From Anaerolineales bacterium (GTDB lineage: Bacteria > Chloroflexota > Anaerolineae > Anaerolineales > Villigracilaceae): 64,000 bases of DNA. This document shows, piece after piece, positions 34,833-43,972 of this stretch. The position numbers were made by a program, and so were the translations under genes. The stretch covers positions 62,001 to 126,000 of the forward strand of contig JACKAV010000002.1 in the NCBI GenBank assembly GCA_020634895.1, given 5' to 3'. Every line of letters begins with the position of its first letter. Within the stretch, counting starts at the first letter, position 1. The notes under the pieces are model-generated. The model searched no databases. It was not told the origin of the DNA and worked only from the letters and a program-made list of their open reading frames with translations.

Positions 34833-36551
34833 ATGACATCCCTTAAATGGTGGCAGACCGCTGTTTTTTATCAGATCTATCCGCGCTCATTTGCGGATGG
34901 CAACGGTGATGGCATCGGCGACTTCAAAGGCATGACCGAAAAGTTGGATTATCTCGCCAGCCTCGGCGTGGATGCACTCTGGCTCTCGCCTCATTTCCCC
35001 TCCCCGAACTGGGATTGCGGCTATGACATTTCGGATTACCAGTCAGTGGCGCCGGAATACGGCACGCTGGAGGAATTCAAACTATTCCTGGCGGAAGCGC
35101 ACAGGCGCAATCTGCGCGTCATTCTGGACCTGGTACTGAATCACACTTCGGACGAACATCCCTGGTTTTTGGAATCAAGATCAAGCCGCGACAATCCCAA
35201 AGCGGACTGGTACGTCTGGGCGGATACGCCGCCGAATAACTGGCAATCCTGTTTCGATGGCGAGGCATGGACGTACGTTCCCGAACGGGATCAGTACTAC
35301 TATCATTTCTTCATGAAGCAGCAGCCGGATCTAAACTGGCATAACCCCCAAGTCAAGGAAGCCATGTGGGACGCCGTCCGCTTTTGGCTGGACTTGGGCG
35401 TAGACGGCTATCGTCTCGATGCCATCGGCACGATCTTCGAAGACCCAGACCTGACACCGCACAATGTCCCGATGACCCTTGCCGAACTGAGGCGGTCTAC
35501 CGAACTTGCCAAAACTCCCGAAGAAAAAGAGCGCATTGGCGAATACTGGAAGGAAATGTTCCAAAACCAATTGGACCGTCCCGGGGTGCATGATGTCATG
35601 AAAGAATTACGTTCCATCATTGACGGATACGATAACGACCGCATGCTGATCGGCGAGGACGAGAATATCGATTATTTGGGCAGCGGCGCAGATGAACTGC
35701 ATCTTGTCTTCAACTTTCCACTTATGCGCACAAAGGTCATTACGCCTGCCCATATACGAAGCAATCAGCAGGAGCGGCTGCCAAAGCTGGAAGCTCTTTC
35801 AGCGCAACAAGGCTGGCCGTGCAACACGCTGGGAAATCACGACTGCTCCCGAATTTACACCTGCTTTGGAAACAAACTCCACGACGCAGAACTTGCCCGT
35901 CTGCACGCCGCGCTTGTATTAACGTTAAAAGGCACACCATTTCTTTACAACGGTGAAGAGATCGGCATGACCGACTATATGCTTACCGATATCTCGCAGG
36001 TCAAAGACACCATGGGCTCCTGGTATTATCACGCCATCGTTACCGACATGGGCGTTCATCCGGAGGAAGCGATGGTCCGCACAGCAGAAATGACACGTGA
36101 CAAGAATCGCACACCCATGCAATGGTCGAACAAACCCAACGCAGGTTTCTCTCCTGATGAAGTACGCACGTGGCTGCCCGTCAACCCAAACTACAAGGAA
36201 GGCATCAACGTCTACGAGCAGGACCAAAACCCCGATTCACTCTTGAACTATTACAGGCATCTCCTTCGCATACGCAAGGGATCATCTGCGCTGAAAGAGG
36301 GCGAATATATTCCACTACACGAAACCGCGGAAAACTATTTTGCGTTCCTGCGAGTTTCTGACGAACAGAAAGTTTTGGTAGTGCTAAATTTCTCAGAAGA
36401 ACGGTTGGAATTGGACTTCTCCAAAACGGAGAATGTTTCGGAGAAAAAGTTACAAACCCTTTTTTCCAGCGCCGTCCGCTCTCACACTGAACCTGTCATC
36501 GAAAAATTAACCATCACGCCGTTTGAAGTTTTCATCGCTGAGCTTGTATAA
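34833..36551 (+). CDS. GH13 alpha-glucosidase
   Basis: A 572-residue glycoside hydrolase of the alpha-amylase family, likely acting on alpha-1,4 or alpha-1,6 bonds of oligosaccharides. The (beta/alpha)8 barrel signatures are complete: region I DLVLNHTSDEH near residue 107, region II DGYRLDA with nucleophile Asp near residue 196, region III Glu in IGEDENID near residue 275, and region IV LGNHDCSR with Asp near residue 337. It has no signal peptide, so it probably acts on imported sugars or internal glycogen products alongside malQ. AAGGAA precedes the ATG. Confidence 0.92.
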   Translation: MTSLKWWQTAVFYQIYPRSFADGNGDGIGDFKGMTEKLDYLASLGVDALWLSPHFPSPNWDCGYDISDYQSVAPEYGTLEEFKLFLAEAHRRNLRVILDLVLNHTSDEHPWFLESRSSRDNPKADWYVWADTPPNNWQSCFDGEAWTYVPERDQYYYHFFMKQQPDLNWHNPQVKEAMWDAVRFWLDLGVDGYRLDAIGTIFEDPDLTPHNVPMTLAELRRSTELAKTPEEKERIGEYWKEMFQNQLDRPGVHDVMKELRSIIDGYDNDRMLIGEDENIDYLGSGADELHLVFNFPLMRTKVITPAHIRSNQQERLPKLEALSAQQGWPCNTLGNHDCSRIYTCFGNKLHDAELARLHAALVLTLKGTPFLYNGEEIGMTDYMLTDISQVKDTMGSWYYHAIVTDMGVHPEEAMVRTAEMTRDKNRTPMQWSNKPNAGFSPDEVRTWLPVNPNYKEGINVYEQDQNPDSLLNYYRHLLRIRKGSSALKEGEYIPLHETAENYFAFLRVSDEQKVLVVLNFSEERLELDFSKTENVSEKKLQTLFSSAVRSHTEPVIEKLTITPFEVFIAELV

Positions 36552-36552
36552 T
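36547..36552 (+). promoter_or_regulatory. -10 box of the YHS gene (leaderless)
   Basis: TATAAT overlaps the stop codon of the preceding glucosidase and leaves 6 nt before the ATG at 36559. Confidence 0.5.
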
Positions 36553-36558
36553 TTTGCA

Positions 36559-36780
36559 ATGTATCTCAAAAACGCCCCACAGACAGAAAAAGCGGATTTA
36601 AAACAATTCGTCACCCTCTGCGGACGGATCTTTCGCAACACTGATCCGCAATACTTTCCATCGGTCCTATACCGCGGCAGGACCATCTATCTGTGCACCG
36701 AGTCCTGTCTGGGTGCCTTCCTAGCCGATCCGGAGACGTTCTACAAAGCCCACCGCAATTTAGACAGAGGCAAGATATAA
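36559..36780 (+). CDS. YHS-domain-like small protein
   Basis: A 73-residue protein matching the YHS metal-binding domain pattern: CGRIFRNTDPQYFPSVLYRG, then YLCTESCLGAFLADPETFY. Cys residues are at about 22, 48 and 52. Such domains occur in copper-related and other metal proteins, but the partner is not known. The start at 36559 follows a -10 box and gives the normal domain length. An upstream reading to 36523 overlaps the glucosidase. Confidence 0.75.
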   Translation: MYLKNAPQTEKADLKQFVTLCGRIFRNTDPQYFPSVLYRGRTIYLCTESCLGAFLADPETFYKAHRNLDRGKI

Positions 36781-36805
36781 AGGCAAAATGGCGGGCATCA
36801 AGATT

Positions 36806-36859
36806 GAATGACAAACGTCACACGAGAAGAGGAAGTTTTCCGTGTGACGTTTGTCATTC
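36806..36859. repeat. 19-bp perfect inverted repeat before the CBS gene
   Basis: GAATGACAAACGTCACACG (36806-36824) and its exact complement (36841-36859) with a 16-nt loop. It lies 36 nt before the CBS ATG and has no T-run after it. Confidence 0.85.
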
Positions 36860-36894
36860 GGTATGATACAAAATACCCAAAGGAGACGAAAACC

Positions 36895-37341
36895 ATGACC
36901 ACTGTCCGAAAACTTTTGGAAACCAAAGAATTCACCAAGAACTTCTCAGTCGATTCCTCTCAGACCGTACTGGATGCGCTTAAAGTAATGGCAGAAGTAC
37001 ATATTGGTGCCGTGCTGGTGACGGAAAACGGAAAGATCGTTGGTATATACACCGAACGCGACTATCTGTACAAAGGTGAACTCGAAGGACACTCCGCAAA
37101 AGACACGAAGATCAAAGATGTGATGACATCCAGAATGATCACGGTCACAAAAGACACATCGGTGGAACAATGTATGGGCTTGATGGATCAATACAAAGTC
37201 CGCCACCTGCCTGTGGTCGAGAATGACCAGTTGGTGGGTTTGGTCTCCATGCGAGATGTGATGAACGCCGCGCTCGAAAATAAGGCAAGCGAGATCCGTG
37301 GTCTTGAAAATTACATCATGGGTTCCGGATTCCAATCGTAA
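36895..37341 (+). CDS. CBS-domain pair protein
   Basis: A 148-residue protein made of two tandem CBS domains (about residues 10-65 and 78-135) forming one Bateman module, which usually binds adenosine nucleotides. The first ends GKIVGIYTERDY and the second DQLVGLVSMRDV, with the usual VTxDxxxxx pattern in VTKDTSVEQCMG. There is no other domain, so it may act by binding a partner. An AGGAG ribosome site sits before the ATG at 36895; a longer reading to 36808 would start inside the inverted repeat. Confidence 0.9.
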   Translation: MTTVRKLLETKEFTKNFSVDSSQTVLDALKVMAEVHIGAVLVTENGKIVGIYTERDYLYKGELEGHSAKDTKIKDVMTSRMITVTKDTSVEQCMGLMDQYKVRHLPVVENDQLVGLVSMRDVMNAALENKASEIRGLENYIMGSGFQS

Positions 37342-37360
37342 AGTGACGGTTCATTTCTTC

Positions 37361-37392
37361 AAAAAGGGACGCATAAACTGCGTCTCTTTTTT
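37361..37392 (+). terminator. Terminator after the CBS gene
   Basis: A 13-bp stem with one G-T pair (37361-37373 with 37379-37391) followed by T6, 20 nt after the stop. Confidence 0.85.
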
Positions 37393-37492
37393 GTTTTACA
37401 CACCATCCGAATCCGGCAAAAAGACTTGCAGAAAACAAAAAACAAAGGGAAAATTCCATCCGCAATTTCAAATCAAGAAAGGTCTTTATTTT

Positions 37493-37963
37493 ATGATCGT
37501 AAATGCAACTGAAACGGATGGTCCGCAGATCAATGATATTACGGCAAGAGCCGGGGTGTTCAATCAGGAAGAAGTCGATTGTGTCAGAGACATCTTCGAT
37601 GAGTATATATCTCTGGGACCAGATGAGTCTGGTTACAATTTCATCGTTGACCGCGACGGTGACCAAATTCACGGATTCGCCTGCTACGGCAAACGCGATC
37701 TGGCTAATGGGGTGTTCGACCTGTATTGGATTGCCGTTGACCCGAATTCGCGCCGGAACGGGGCGGGACGCAAATTGATCGCCGCCAGCGAGGAAGCTGT
37801 CCGTCAATTGGGCGGGCGAATGCTAATTGCAGAAACTTCTGGAACAACAGAATACGAATCCACCCGCAGGTTCTATTTGGGGGTGGGGTACGAAGCCGAA
37901 GCAAGTATCAAGGATTTTTACAGCGAAGGGGACGATTTGGCGATTTTCGTCAAACGGCTTTAG
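37493..37963 (+). CDS. GNAT-family N-acetyltransferase
   Basis: A 156-residue single GNAT domain. The acetyl-CoA loop is VDPNSRRNGAGRKLI near residue 83, followed by a long helix and the RRFYLGVGYE end. ATG at 37493 gives the standard length, with AGAAAGG upstream; an upstream reading to 37298 crosses the CBS terminator and is rejected. Acceptor unknown. Confidence 0.85.
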   Translation: MIVNATETDGPQINDITARAGVFNQEEVDCVRDIFDEYISLGPDESGYNFIVDRDGDQIHGFACYGKRDLANGVFDLYWIAVDPNSRRNGAGRKLIAASEEAVRQLGGRMLIAETSGTTEYESTRRFYLGVGYEAEASIKDFYSEGDDLAIFVKRL

Positions 37964-37972
37964 CGCTATTAT

Positions 37973-37994
37973 CATTGAGTGTATACACTCAATG
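37973..37994. promoter_or_regulatory. Perfect 22-bp palindrome before the LysM-M23 tandem
   Basis: CATTGAGTGTA (37973-37983) is followed directly by its complement TACACTCAATG (37984-37994). It lies 39 nt upstream of the -10 of the first lipoprotein gene and has no terminator T-run. This is the size of a repressor or two-component operator. Confidence 0.65.
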
Positions 37995-38033
37995 AACACT
38001 CTCTTTAATTCTCGTTTATTAGTTTTACTTTGG

Positions 38034-38039
38034 TAGAAT
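38034..38039 (+). promoter_or_regulatory. -10 box of the first LysM-M23 gene (leaderless)
   Basis: TGGTAGAAT (extended -10) with 7 nt to the ATG at 38047 and no ribosome site. Confidence 0.5.
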
Positions 38040-38046
38040 CACATTC

Positions 38047-39651
38047 ATGTCTTTTTCTAAAATCGCTTCGGCGTTCCTTTTGATAATTCTGCTTGTTTCA
38101 TGCGCTCCCGCCACACAGGCTCCTGCTGTATTTCCAACATACGATCCTTTTTTACCCGAAACAGGAAGTACACAAGCGCTCATTAATATTCCCAGCGTAA
38201 CGCCAAGCGTCACAGAGACGATCACCCCGTCTCCCACAGCCACACGTCCGCCAACACCGACTCGTGTCCCGTTGAATATTTCTGCCTTGTTCGGAATTAA
38301 GAATCAGTTCACGTCGAATTCCCCAACGCCTGATGTCGCGCGTGTGCTCCCCACTCCGCGCCAGGATGCGGATCAATACGTGATCCAACCCGGCGACACG
38401 CTTGGGGATATTGCCCAACGTTACAATGTCAGCCTGCAAACGATCATGGACACGAACAGCATCACCGATCCCAATTCGTTGGAAGTCGGCGAAGTCATAC
38501 TCATCCCAGCTTCTCAACCCAGCGTTTCCAATAGCAACGCCTTGAAGATCATTCCCGACTCCGAACTTGTCAATGGACCCGCTGCCGCGAAGTTCAGTTT
38601 GAGGAACTTCATCGCCAGCCAGAACGGATATCTCAACAGCTACACACAGGATGTCAACGGTATCCTCCTCAATGGCGCGGACATTATCGAAGCGGTTGCG
38701 TACAATTACTCGGTCAACCCGCGCATTTTGCTGGCACTGCTTGAATACCAAAGCGGATGGGTCACAAACCGTACACCGGCAAATATCGATTACCCAATGG
38801 GATATGCCGACCCGGTTCGGGCTGGGCTATACCGTCAGGTGGCGTGGGCGGCAAATACATTAAACCGTGGATATTATCTTTGGAAAGCCAACGCACTATC
38901 CACATGGGTTTTGGCTGATGGGCAGGTGATTCCCATTGACCCAACCATCAACGCCGGAACCGCCGCCATCCAATACTTTTTTTCCGAACTCGATGGATAC
39001 GACGCATGGATTTACGATACCAGTCAAACCGGTGTGGTCGTAACCTACTTCGTCCTGTTTGAGAACCCATTCAACTTCGCGGTCGAGCCGTTGATTCCTC
39101 CCTCGCTTTCGCAGCCACCCATGCAGCTTCCGTTCGCAGAAGGAGAAAGCTGGTACTTCACCGGCGGTCCGCACGGCGCGTGGGATTCCGGTTCCGCCTG
39201 GGGAGCGATGGATTTTGCGCCTCCCGACAACCCCGGGAATTGCAACATCAGCACATCATGGGTCACCGCCGCCGCAGATGGACTTATCACACGCACTGGC
39301 GTCGGCTCGGTAATACAAGACTTGGATAACGACGGTTACGAACAAACAGGCTGGGTGATCCTTTACATGCACGTCGCAAGCGCTGGTCGCGTGACGCCCG
39401 GAGAATATCTTTTTACGAATGAACGGGTCGGGCACCCCTCCTGCGAAGGCGGCGTTTCGAATGCCACGCATGTTCACATTGCCCGCAAATACAACGGCGA
39501 ATGGATCTCTGCCGATGGCACATATCCTTTCGTTCTCAGCGGGTGGGTTTCAAGCGGCGACGGCATCGAGTACGATGGCTTTCTCACACGCGGGGCGCAA
39601 ACCATCGAAGCCTGGGATGGCGCGCAGGACATTAACCTGATCTCGCGCTAA
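38047..39651 (+). CDS. LysM and M23 peptidase lipoprotein, copy 1
   Basis: A 534-residue predicted lipoprotein (lipobox LLVSC, Cys19). It has a proline/threonine-rich linker, a LysM domain (about residues 115-157, IQPGDTLGDIAQRYNVS) and a middle region of unknown fold (about 175-350). A C-terminal M23-like metallopeptidase domain (about 365-500) contains the zinc ligands in GGPHGAWD...MDFAPP and the HVH motif in ATHVHIARKYNGEW. It is probably anchored to the membrane and acts on cell-wall peptide bonds. First of three tandem paralogues. Confidence 0.88.
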   Translation: MSFSKIASAFLLIILLVSCAPATQAPAVFPTYDPFLPETGSTQALINIPSVTPSVTETITPSPTATRPPTPTRVPLNISALFGIKNQFTSNSPTPDVARVLPTPRQDADQYVIQPGDTLGDIAQRYNVSLQTIMDTNSITDPNSLEVGEVILIPASQPSVSNSNALKIIPDSELVNGPAAAKFSLRNFIASQNGYLNSYTQDVNGILLNGADIIEAVAYNYSVNPRILLALLEYQSGWVTNRTPANIDYPMGYADPVRAGLYRQVAWAANTLNRGYYLWKANALSTWVLADGQVIPIDPTINAGTAAIQYFFSELDGYDAWIYDTSQTGVVVTYFVLFENPFNFAVEPLIPPSLSQPPMQLPFAEGESWYFTGGPHGAWDSGSAWGAMDFAPPDNPGNCNISTSWVTAAADGLITRTGVGSVIQDLDNDGYEQTGWVILYMHVASAGRVTPGEYLFTNERVGHPSCEGGVSNATHVHIARKYNGEWISADGTYPFVLSGWVSSGDGIEYDGFLTRGAQTIEAWDGAQDINLISR

Positions 39652-39676
39652 CTCACATCCCATTAACCTATCTGGA

Positions 39677-39682
39677 TATAAT
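39677..39682 (+). promoter_or_regulatory. -10 box of the second LysM-M23 gene (leaderless)
   Basis: TATAAT with 9 nt to the ATG at 39692 and no ribosome site; the gene therefore has its own promoter. Confidence 0.55.
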
Positions 39683-39691
39683 CAGTCAGTC

Positions 39692-41326
39692 ATGCAACGC
39701 ATACTTGTCGTTTTCATCGCAATATCGGTGACAATTTCCGCCTGCGGGGATTCACCTTCCATTTGGGGAGTTGCATCCACCCCAACCTCTTATGCACCCG
39801 AAGCAGCGACTCCCATCGACCCGTTCGCTGTTCAAGACGACCCGATCATTTTCCCCACCTCGACAACGCCCCCTTTCATCGAGACTGAGAACGCATACAC
39901 ACCTGGTCCACAACTCATTGAGGGTCCCACTGCCGAAGCAGAGCCGACTAATACTGTCACGCCTCTGAACGATGCGGCACCATTCCTATACTACGCCCAA
40001 AGCGGAGACATGCTCTCCGCTGTTGCAGCACGCTTCAACGTCAGCGAGTCCGAGATCATTTCAGATGCCGACTTGACAAAGACAACACTGATAGACCCCG
40101 GCACTTTGCTTGTCATTCCCAATCGCATAAACGAAGCAACAACGCCAAACATTCAACTCCTGCCCGATTCAGAATTCGTTTTCTCTGCCACCGGTCTCGA
40201 CTTTGATACCGAAGCCTACGTCAAGGAACAGAACGGCTACTTGAGCACGTTCCGTGATTATTTGGGCTCTACTGGCTGGATTCAAGGCTACGATGCCATT
40301 GACCGTCTTGCCATAGAGAATTCGGTCAATCCACGGCTTTTGCTTGCCCTGCTTGAATATGAAGCACGCTGGGTGCGCGGACAGCCCATCGACCTGCTGC
40401 ACACAGACTTCCCAATGGGCTTTAATGATTACCACTACAAAGGCATGAGCGTACAGATGACATGGGCGATCAACACCATGTCCATTGCCTATTACGGCTG
40501 GCGTGCAGGGACGATCACCTACATTGACTTCCCTGACGGCACAAGACTTCGCCTTGACCCGCGCCTGAACGCAGGGACAGTTGCCGTTCAATACCTATTT
40601 TCGAAACTTCACAGTCAATCGCAATGGTCACAGATCATTAACCCCGATTCGGGTTTCCCTGCTATTTATAATGAAATGTTTGGTGATCCCTGGGCAAGAG
40701 CAGAATTGGTCGGCAATATCTTTCCGCCCGGATTGATCCAACCGCCGCTTGTCCTGCCTTTTGAACCGGGCGTAAAGTGGAGCTTTACGGGCGGTCCGCA
40801 TAACGGCTGGGGACAGATCAGCCCAAGCATTTACGGTCAATCGCACAGTGTCTTTTCTGCGATCGATTTTGCGCCAGCAGCTTCAAAACCCGGCTGTGTG
40901 CCAACAGACGCATGGGTCGTCGCTGCCGCTCCCGGCTTGGTGGTCCGCTCCGACAACGGGGTAGTCATGATCGACCTTGATGGCGACGGATACGAACAAA
41001 CCGGTTGGGACCTTCTCTACCTGCATATCGCCACAAAGGGACGCATCCCGGTTGGAACCTATGTCGAAACCAATGACCGCATTGGACATGCCTCTTGTGA
41101 AGGCGGAGTCTCTACAGGGACGCACCTTCATTTTGCGAGAAAATACAACGGCGAATGGGTTACAGCGGATGGCCCCATTCCATTTGTAATGAGCGGCTGG
41201 CGCGTTGTTGCAGGGACGGAGCCGTACAAAGGGCAGCTCGTCAACGGCGACCAAGTCATAACAGCCGATCTCCTCAGTCAGGCTTGGTCGAATATCATCC
41301 GCGAAAAAGATGAACCAGAAAACTAA
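39692..41326 (+). CDS. LysM and M23 peptidase lipoprotein, copy 2
   Basis: A 544-residue paralogue of the gene before it: signal peptide with lipobox TISAC (Cys18), acidic/Pro-rich linker, LysM domain (about residues 108-150, YAQSGDMLSAVAARFNVS) and the same middle region with the QNGYL and NPRLLLALLEYEARW blocks. The C-terminal M23-like domain carries GGPHNGWG, DFAPA and HLH (TGTHLHFARKYNGEW). The zinc ligands are therefore conserved. It overlaps the start of copy 3 by 17 nt. Confidence 0.88.
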   Translation: MQRILVVFIAISVTISACGDSPSIWGVASTPTSYAPEAATPIDPFAVQDDPIIFPTSTTPPFIETENAYTPGPQLIEGPTAEAEPTNTVTPLNDAAPFLYYAQSGDMLSAVAARFNVSESEIISDADLTKTTLIDPGTLLVIPNRINEATTPNIQLLPDSEFVFSATGLDFDTEAYVKEQNGYLSTFRDYLGSTGWIQGYDAIDRLAIENSVNPRLLLALLEYEARWVRGQPIDLLHTDFPMGFNDYHYKGMSVQMTWAINTMSIAYYGWRAGTITYIDFPDGTRLRLDPRLNAGTVAVQYLFSKLHSQSQWSQIINPDSGFPAIYNEMFGDPWARAELVGNIFPPGLIQPPLVLPFEPGVKWSFTGGPHNGWGQISPSIYGQSHSVFSAIDFAPAASKPGCVPTDAWVVAAAPGLVVRSDNGVVMIDLDGDGYEQTGWDLLYLHIATKGRIPVGTYVETNDRIGHASCEGGVSTGTHLHFARKYNGEWVTADGPIPFVMSGWRVVAGTEPYKGQLVNGDQVITADLLSQAWSNIIREKDEPEN

Positions 41327-42809
41327 ATTTCCAAGCTCATACGCAGTGATAATAATCATTATCATCGCCTTGACGCTTTCCTCTTGCAGTACACTTTCGA
41401 ACAATCCAGGTTCCATCGCCACACCAGACCAATCATCTACCAACGGATTGTTCGACCCTGCTTCTGCGGCTACACCGCTGCCGGCACGTCCATCCTATGC
41501 GCCGGGGCAATTGGTGGATTATGTCGCCCAAAGCGGCGATACGCTTCCGGCATTGGCACGTCACTTCAATACATCAGTGGACGAGATTCTCGCCGCCAAT
41601 ACATTTATTCCGCGCGAAGCGACGACCATGCCGCAAGGGATGCCCATCCAAATTCCCATTTATTACCGCGCACTATGGGACACCCCCTTTCAGATCATCC
41701 CAGACCACGCTTTTGTTAACAGCCCCACCAGTATTGGGTTTAATACCGCTGCCTTTGTTGCATCACAGCCCGGGTGGCTGCAAGGATACCGCGCCTATGT
41801 TGGAGGCGAATGGAAATCCGGCGCAGAACTCGTCGATTACATTGCCGTCAACTACAGCATTAATCCGCGCCTGCTGCTTGCCATCCTTGAATATCAGGGC
41901 GGCGCGTTAACAAAAGCAGAACCGCCAGTCACAAGAAACTTGCTGGGACTTTATCGTCCGTTTTGGGATTCGCCTTATTTGCAACTGGTGCTTGCCGCCA
42001 ACACACTCAATAACGGGTATTACGGCTGGCGCAGCGGAGCGCTGATCGAGTTTGAAGAAACCAACGATATTCTTCTTCGTCCCGACCCGTGGCAGAATGC
42101 CGGCTCTGTTGCGCTGCAGTATTATTTCTCACGCATGTTCACCGGAAAAGACTACGACCTTGCCGTCAGCCCAAATGGGTTGTATTCCACTTATGTAACT
42201 TTCTTTGGCGACCCATGGGAAGATTCGTTCGAGCTGATTCCAGGCAGCTTGCAGCAGCCGGAATTACTTCTACCTTTCCCCTCTTATCAAACATGGAATT
42301 ACACCGGCGGACCACATACCGGCTGGGGTACGGGCGCGCCATTCTCTGCATTGGATTTCGCCCCGCCATCTGAAAGTTCGGGGTGTGTCCCTGCCAAACC
42401 GGAGAATTTCGCAACCGCTGTTGCAGACGGCTTGGTCGTGCGTTCAGCAGTTGATGGTCTTGCGCTTGACCTGGATAAGGATGGGGATGAGCGGACAGGC
42501 TGGGTCGTTTTCTATTTACATCTCGCCACCGACCAACGCGCGCCTCTCGGCTCGGACCTGAAAGCGGGCGACAAAATCGGCTATCCCTCCTGCGAAGGCG
42601 GACGCTCGACCGGTACGCACGTCCACGTAGCCAGAAAATACAACGGTGAATGGATCCTCGCGGATAGTCCACTGCCATTTGTGTTGAGTGGATGGACGCC
42701 TCATAATGGCTTGGACGCTTACCAGGGCACTCTAACGCGAGGCGGCTTGACCATCACCGCCTGCGAATGCGGTGACGCGTATACCGCGATCAGCGGGAAA
42801 TATCCATAA
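41310..42809 (+). CDS. LysM and M23 peptidase lipoprotein, copy 3
   Basis: A 499-residue third paralogue. Its lipobox is LTLSSC (Cys26) after a long hydrophobic signal. The LysM domain (about residues 68-110, VAQSGDTLPALARHFNTS), the middle region (NPRLLLAILEYQGG) and the M23-like domain (GGPHTGWG, LDFAPP, GTHVHVARKYNGEW) are complete. The start lies within the 3' end of copy 2, so coupled translation is likely. It has slightly different loops from copies 1 and 2. Confidence 0.88.
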   Translation: MNQKTKFPSSYAVIIIIIIALTLSSCSTLSNNPGSIATPDQSSTNGLFDPASAATPLPARPSYAPGQLVDYVAQSGDTLPALARHFNTSVDEILAANTFIPREATTMPQGMPIQIPIYYRALWDTPFQIIPDHAFVNSPTSIGFNTAAFVASQPGWLQGYRAYVGGEWKSGAELVDYIAVNYSINPRLLLAILEYQGGALTKAEPPVTRNLLGLYRPFWDSPYLQLVLAANTLNNGYYGWRSGALIEFEETNDILLRPDPWQNAGSVALQYYFSRMFTGKDYDLAVSPNGLYSTYVTFFGDPWEDSFELIPGSLQQPELLLPFPSYQTWNYTGGPHTGWGTGAPFSALDFAPPSESSGCVPAKPENFATAVADGLVVRSAVDGLALDLDKDGDERTGWVVFYLHLATDQRAPLGSDLKAGDKIGYPSCEGGRSTGTHVHVARKYNGEWILADSPLPFVLSGWTPHNGLDAYQGTLTRGGLTITACECGDAYTAISGKYP

Positions 42810-42863
42810 AAAATTTTAGTGTTCACATGGCAGGTTTTAACCCGCCATGCAAAAGTCCAAAAG

Positions 42864-42890
42864 AAAAAACGCGCTTTCGCGCGTTATTTT
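42864..42890. terminator. Bidirectional terminator between copy 3 and OsmC
   Basis: AAAAAACGCGC and GCGCGTTATTTTT form a short stem with a TTTC loop (42871-42882). The OsmC stop codon lies inside the right arm. Confidence 0.75.
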
Positions 42891-43345
42891 TCCTTCTTAT
42901 ATTCACCCTCAGTCACAAGGTTTCCTGAAGCAGCATCATATATCTTGTATACAAGTTTGATCGAAAATGCCTTTTCCAACATGGCTTGCGCAGGACAATA
43001 TTTCTCCGCCGAAAGCCCAATCGCGCGGACAACCGCAGTTTCGTCGATGTTGACACCGTAAACCTTGTATTCGATCACGGATTGGGTGAAAACCTTGGGG
43101 TGTTCTTCAGCGCGGTCACCGTGAAAATTGATCTGAAAATCAGAAACTTCCTGTTTCTTTTTGGTCAGGATCGAAATGACATCCATTGCGGTACAACCGG
43201 CAAGCCCGAGAGCGATCAATTCCATGGGGCGGGAGCCGCTGTTATCGCCGCCAACCGAGGACTCCGCATCGATCCGGTGTTGAAAGCCGGAAGGTCCGGC
43301 TCCTTCGAATGCCATTCGACCTTTCCAATTCAAAGTCGCATCCAT
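42884..43345 (-). CDS. OsmC-family peroxiredoxin-like protein
   Basis: A 153-residue OsmC/Ohr-like protein that reduces organic hydroperoxides through paired cysteines. The catalytic pair is Cys51 (LGLAGCTAMD) and Cys117 (AEKYCPAQAML). Arg39 (SRPMEL) is also in place. The sequence places it with the YhfA/OsmC subgroup rather than Ohr. An AAGGAG ribosome site precedes the ATG. It starts an oxidative-stress set with the thioredoxin-like gene upstream on the same strand. Confidence 0.9.
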   Translation of the reverse strand: MDATLNWKGRMAFEGAGPSGFQHRIDAESSVGGDNSGSRPMELIALGLAGCTAMDVISILTKKKQEVSDFQINFHGDRAEEHPKVFTQSVIEYKVYGVNIDETAVVRAIGLSAEKYCPAQAMLEKAFSIKLVYKIYDAASGNLVTEGEYKKEK

Positions 43346-43354
43346 GTTATTTTC

Positions 43355-43927
43355 CTACTCCTTTATCACATCTGGCACATATTTTTCAAGATTTTTTTTC
43401 GATATACCGCCGATCCACATCAGGCGGACATTTCCTTCCCGATCGACCACATAGGAGCTTGGCAGGTTCATGGTCTTAAAAGCAACTCCCGCCTCGTTGC
43501 CGGGATCCAACCAGACCGGAAGATCCAACCCGAATTCATCCACAAAAGAGTTGACTTGCGCTGTTGTCTCGCCCTGATCAACAGCGAGTAAAACAAATCC
43601 CTGCGAGCGATATTTATCATAGAACGTTTGCAAGGTTGGCATTTCTTCACGGCAGGGAGGGCACCAGGTCGCCCATAAATTGACCAGGACCACACTGCCC
43701 AAATAGTCGGAAAGCGTGGCATTTGCGCCGTCCAAAGTGGTGAGATTCAACTCAGGCGCAGGATAATTCACTTCGGCAGGAACAGCCGAAAAGTCCTGGG
43801 TTGAGGCGAAGGTGGGGCGCTGATCCACTATGAGAAGAACGGCGATCCCTATCGCGAGGAGTCCAAATCCGATCATAAGCGTGGCGATAATACGCCCAGC
43901 GGAAGTTTGTGTTTGAGAATTGTTCAT
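43355..43927 (-). CDS. TlpA/ResA-type membrane-anchored thioredoxin
   Basis: A 190-residue protein with an N-terminal membrane anchor (residues about 13-34) and a periplasm-facing thioredoxin domain with active site CPPC (Cys89, Cys92 in LWATWCPPCREEM). The length is normal for TlpA/ResA, which reduce or oxidise disulfides of cytochromes and exported proteins. The start at 43927 is favoured; a GTG 27 nt upstream is also possible, since neither start has a strong ribosome site. It is followed 9 nt later by the OsmC gene. Confidence 0.88.
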   Translation of the reverse strand: MNNSQTQTSAGRIIATLMIGFGLLAIGIAVLLIVDQRPTFASTQDFSAVPAEVNYPAPELNLTTLDGANATLSDYLGSVVLVNLWATWCPPCREEMPTLQTFYDKYRSQGFVLLAVDQGETTAQVNSFVDEFGLDLPVWLDPGNEAGVAFKTMNLPSSYVVDREGNVRLMWIGGISKKNLEKYVPDVIKE

Positions 43928-43972
43928 AGTGTAAATTGAAATTCGATTCCACACGGGACCGTAAGATGGTCA

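Noticed and set aside
38047..42809. Prophage lysis genes
   Set aside because: LysM and M23 domains occur in phage lysins, but these have lipoboxes and no phage genes are nearby.
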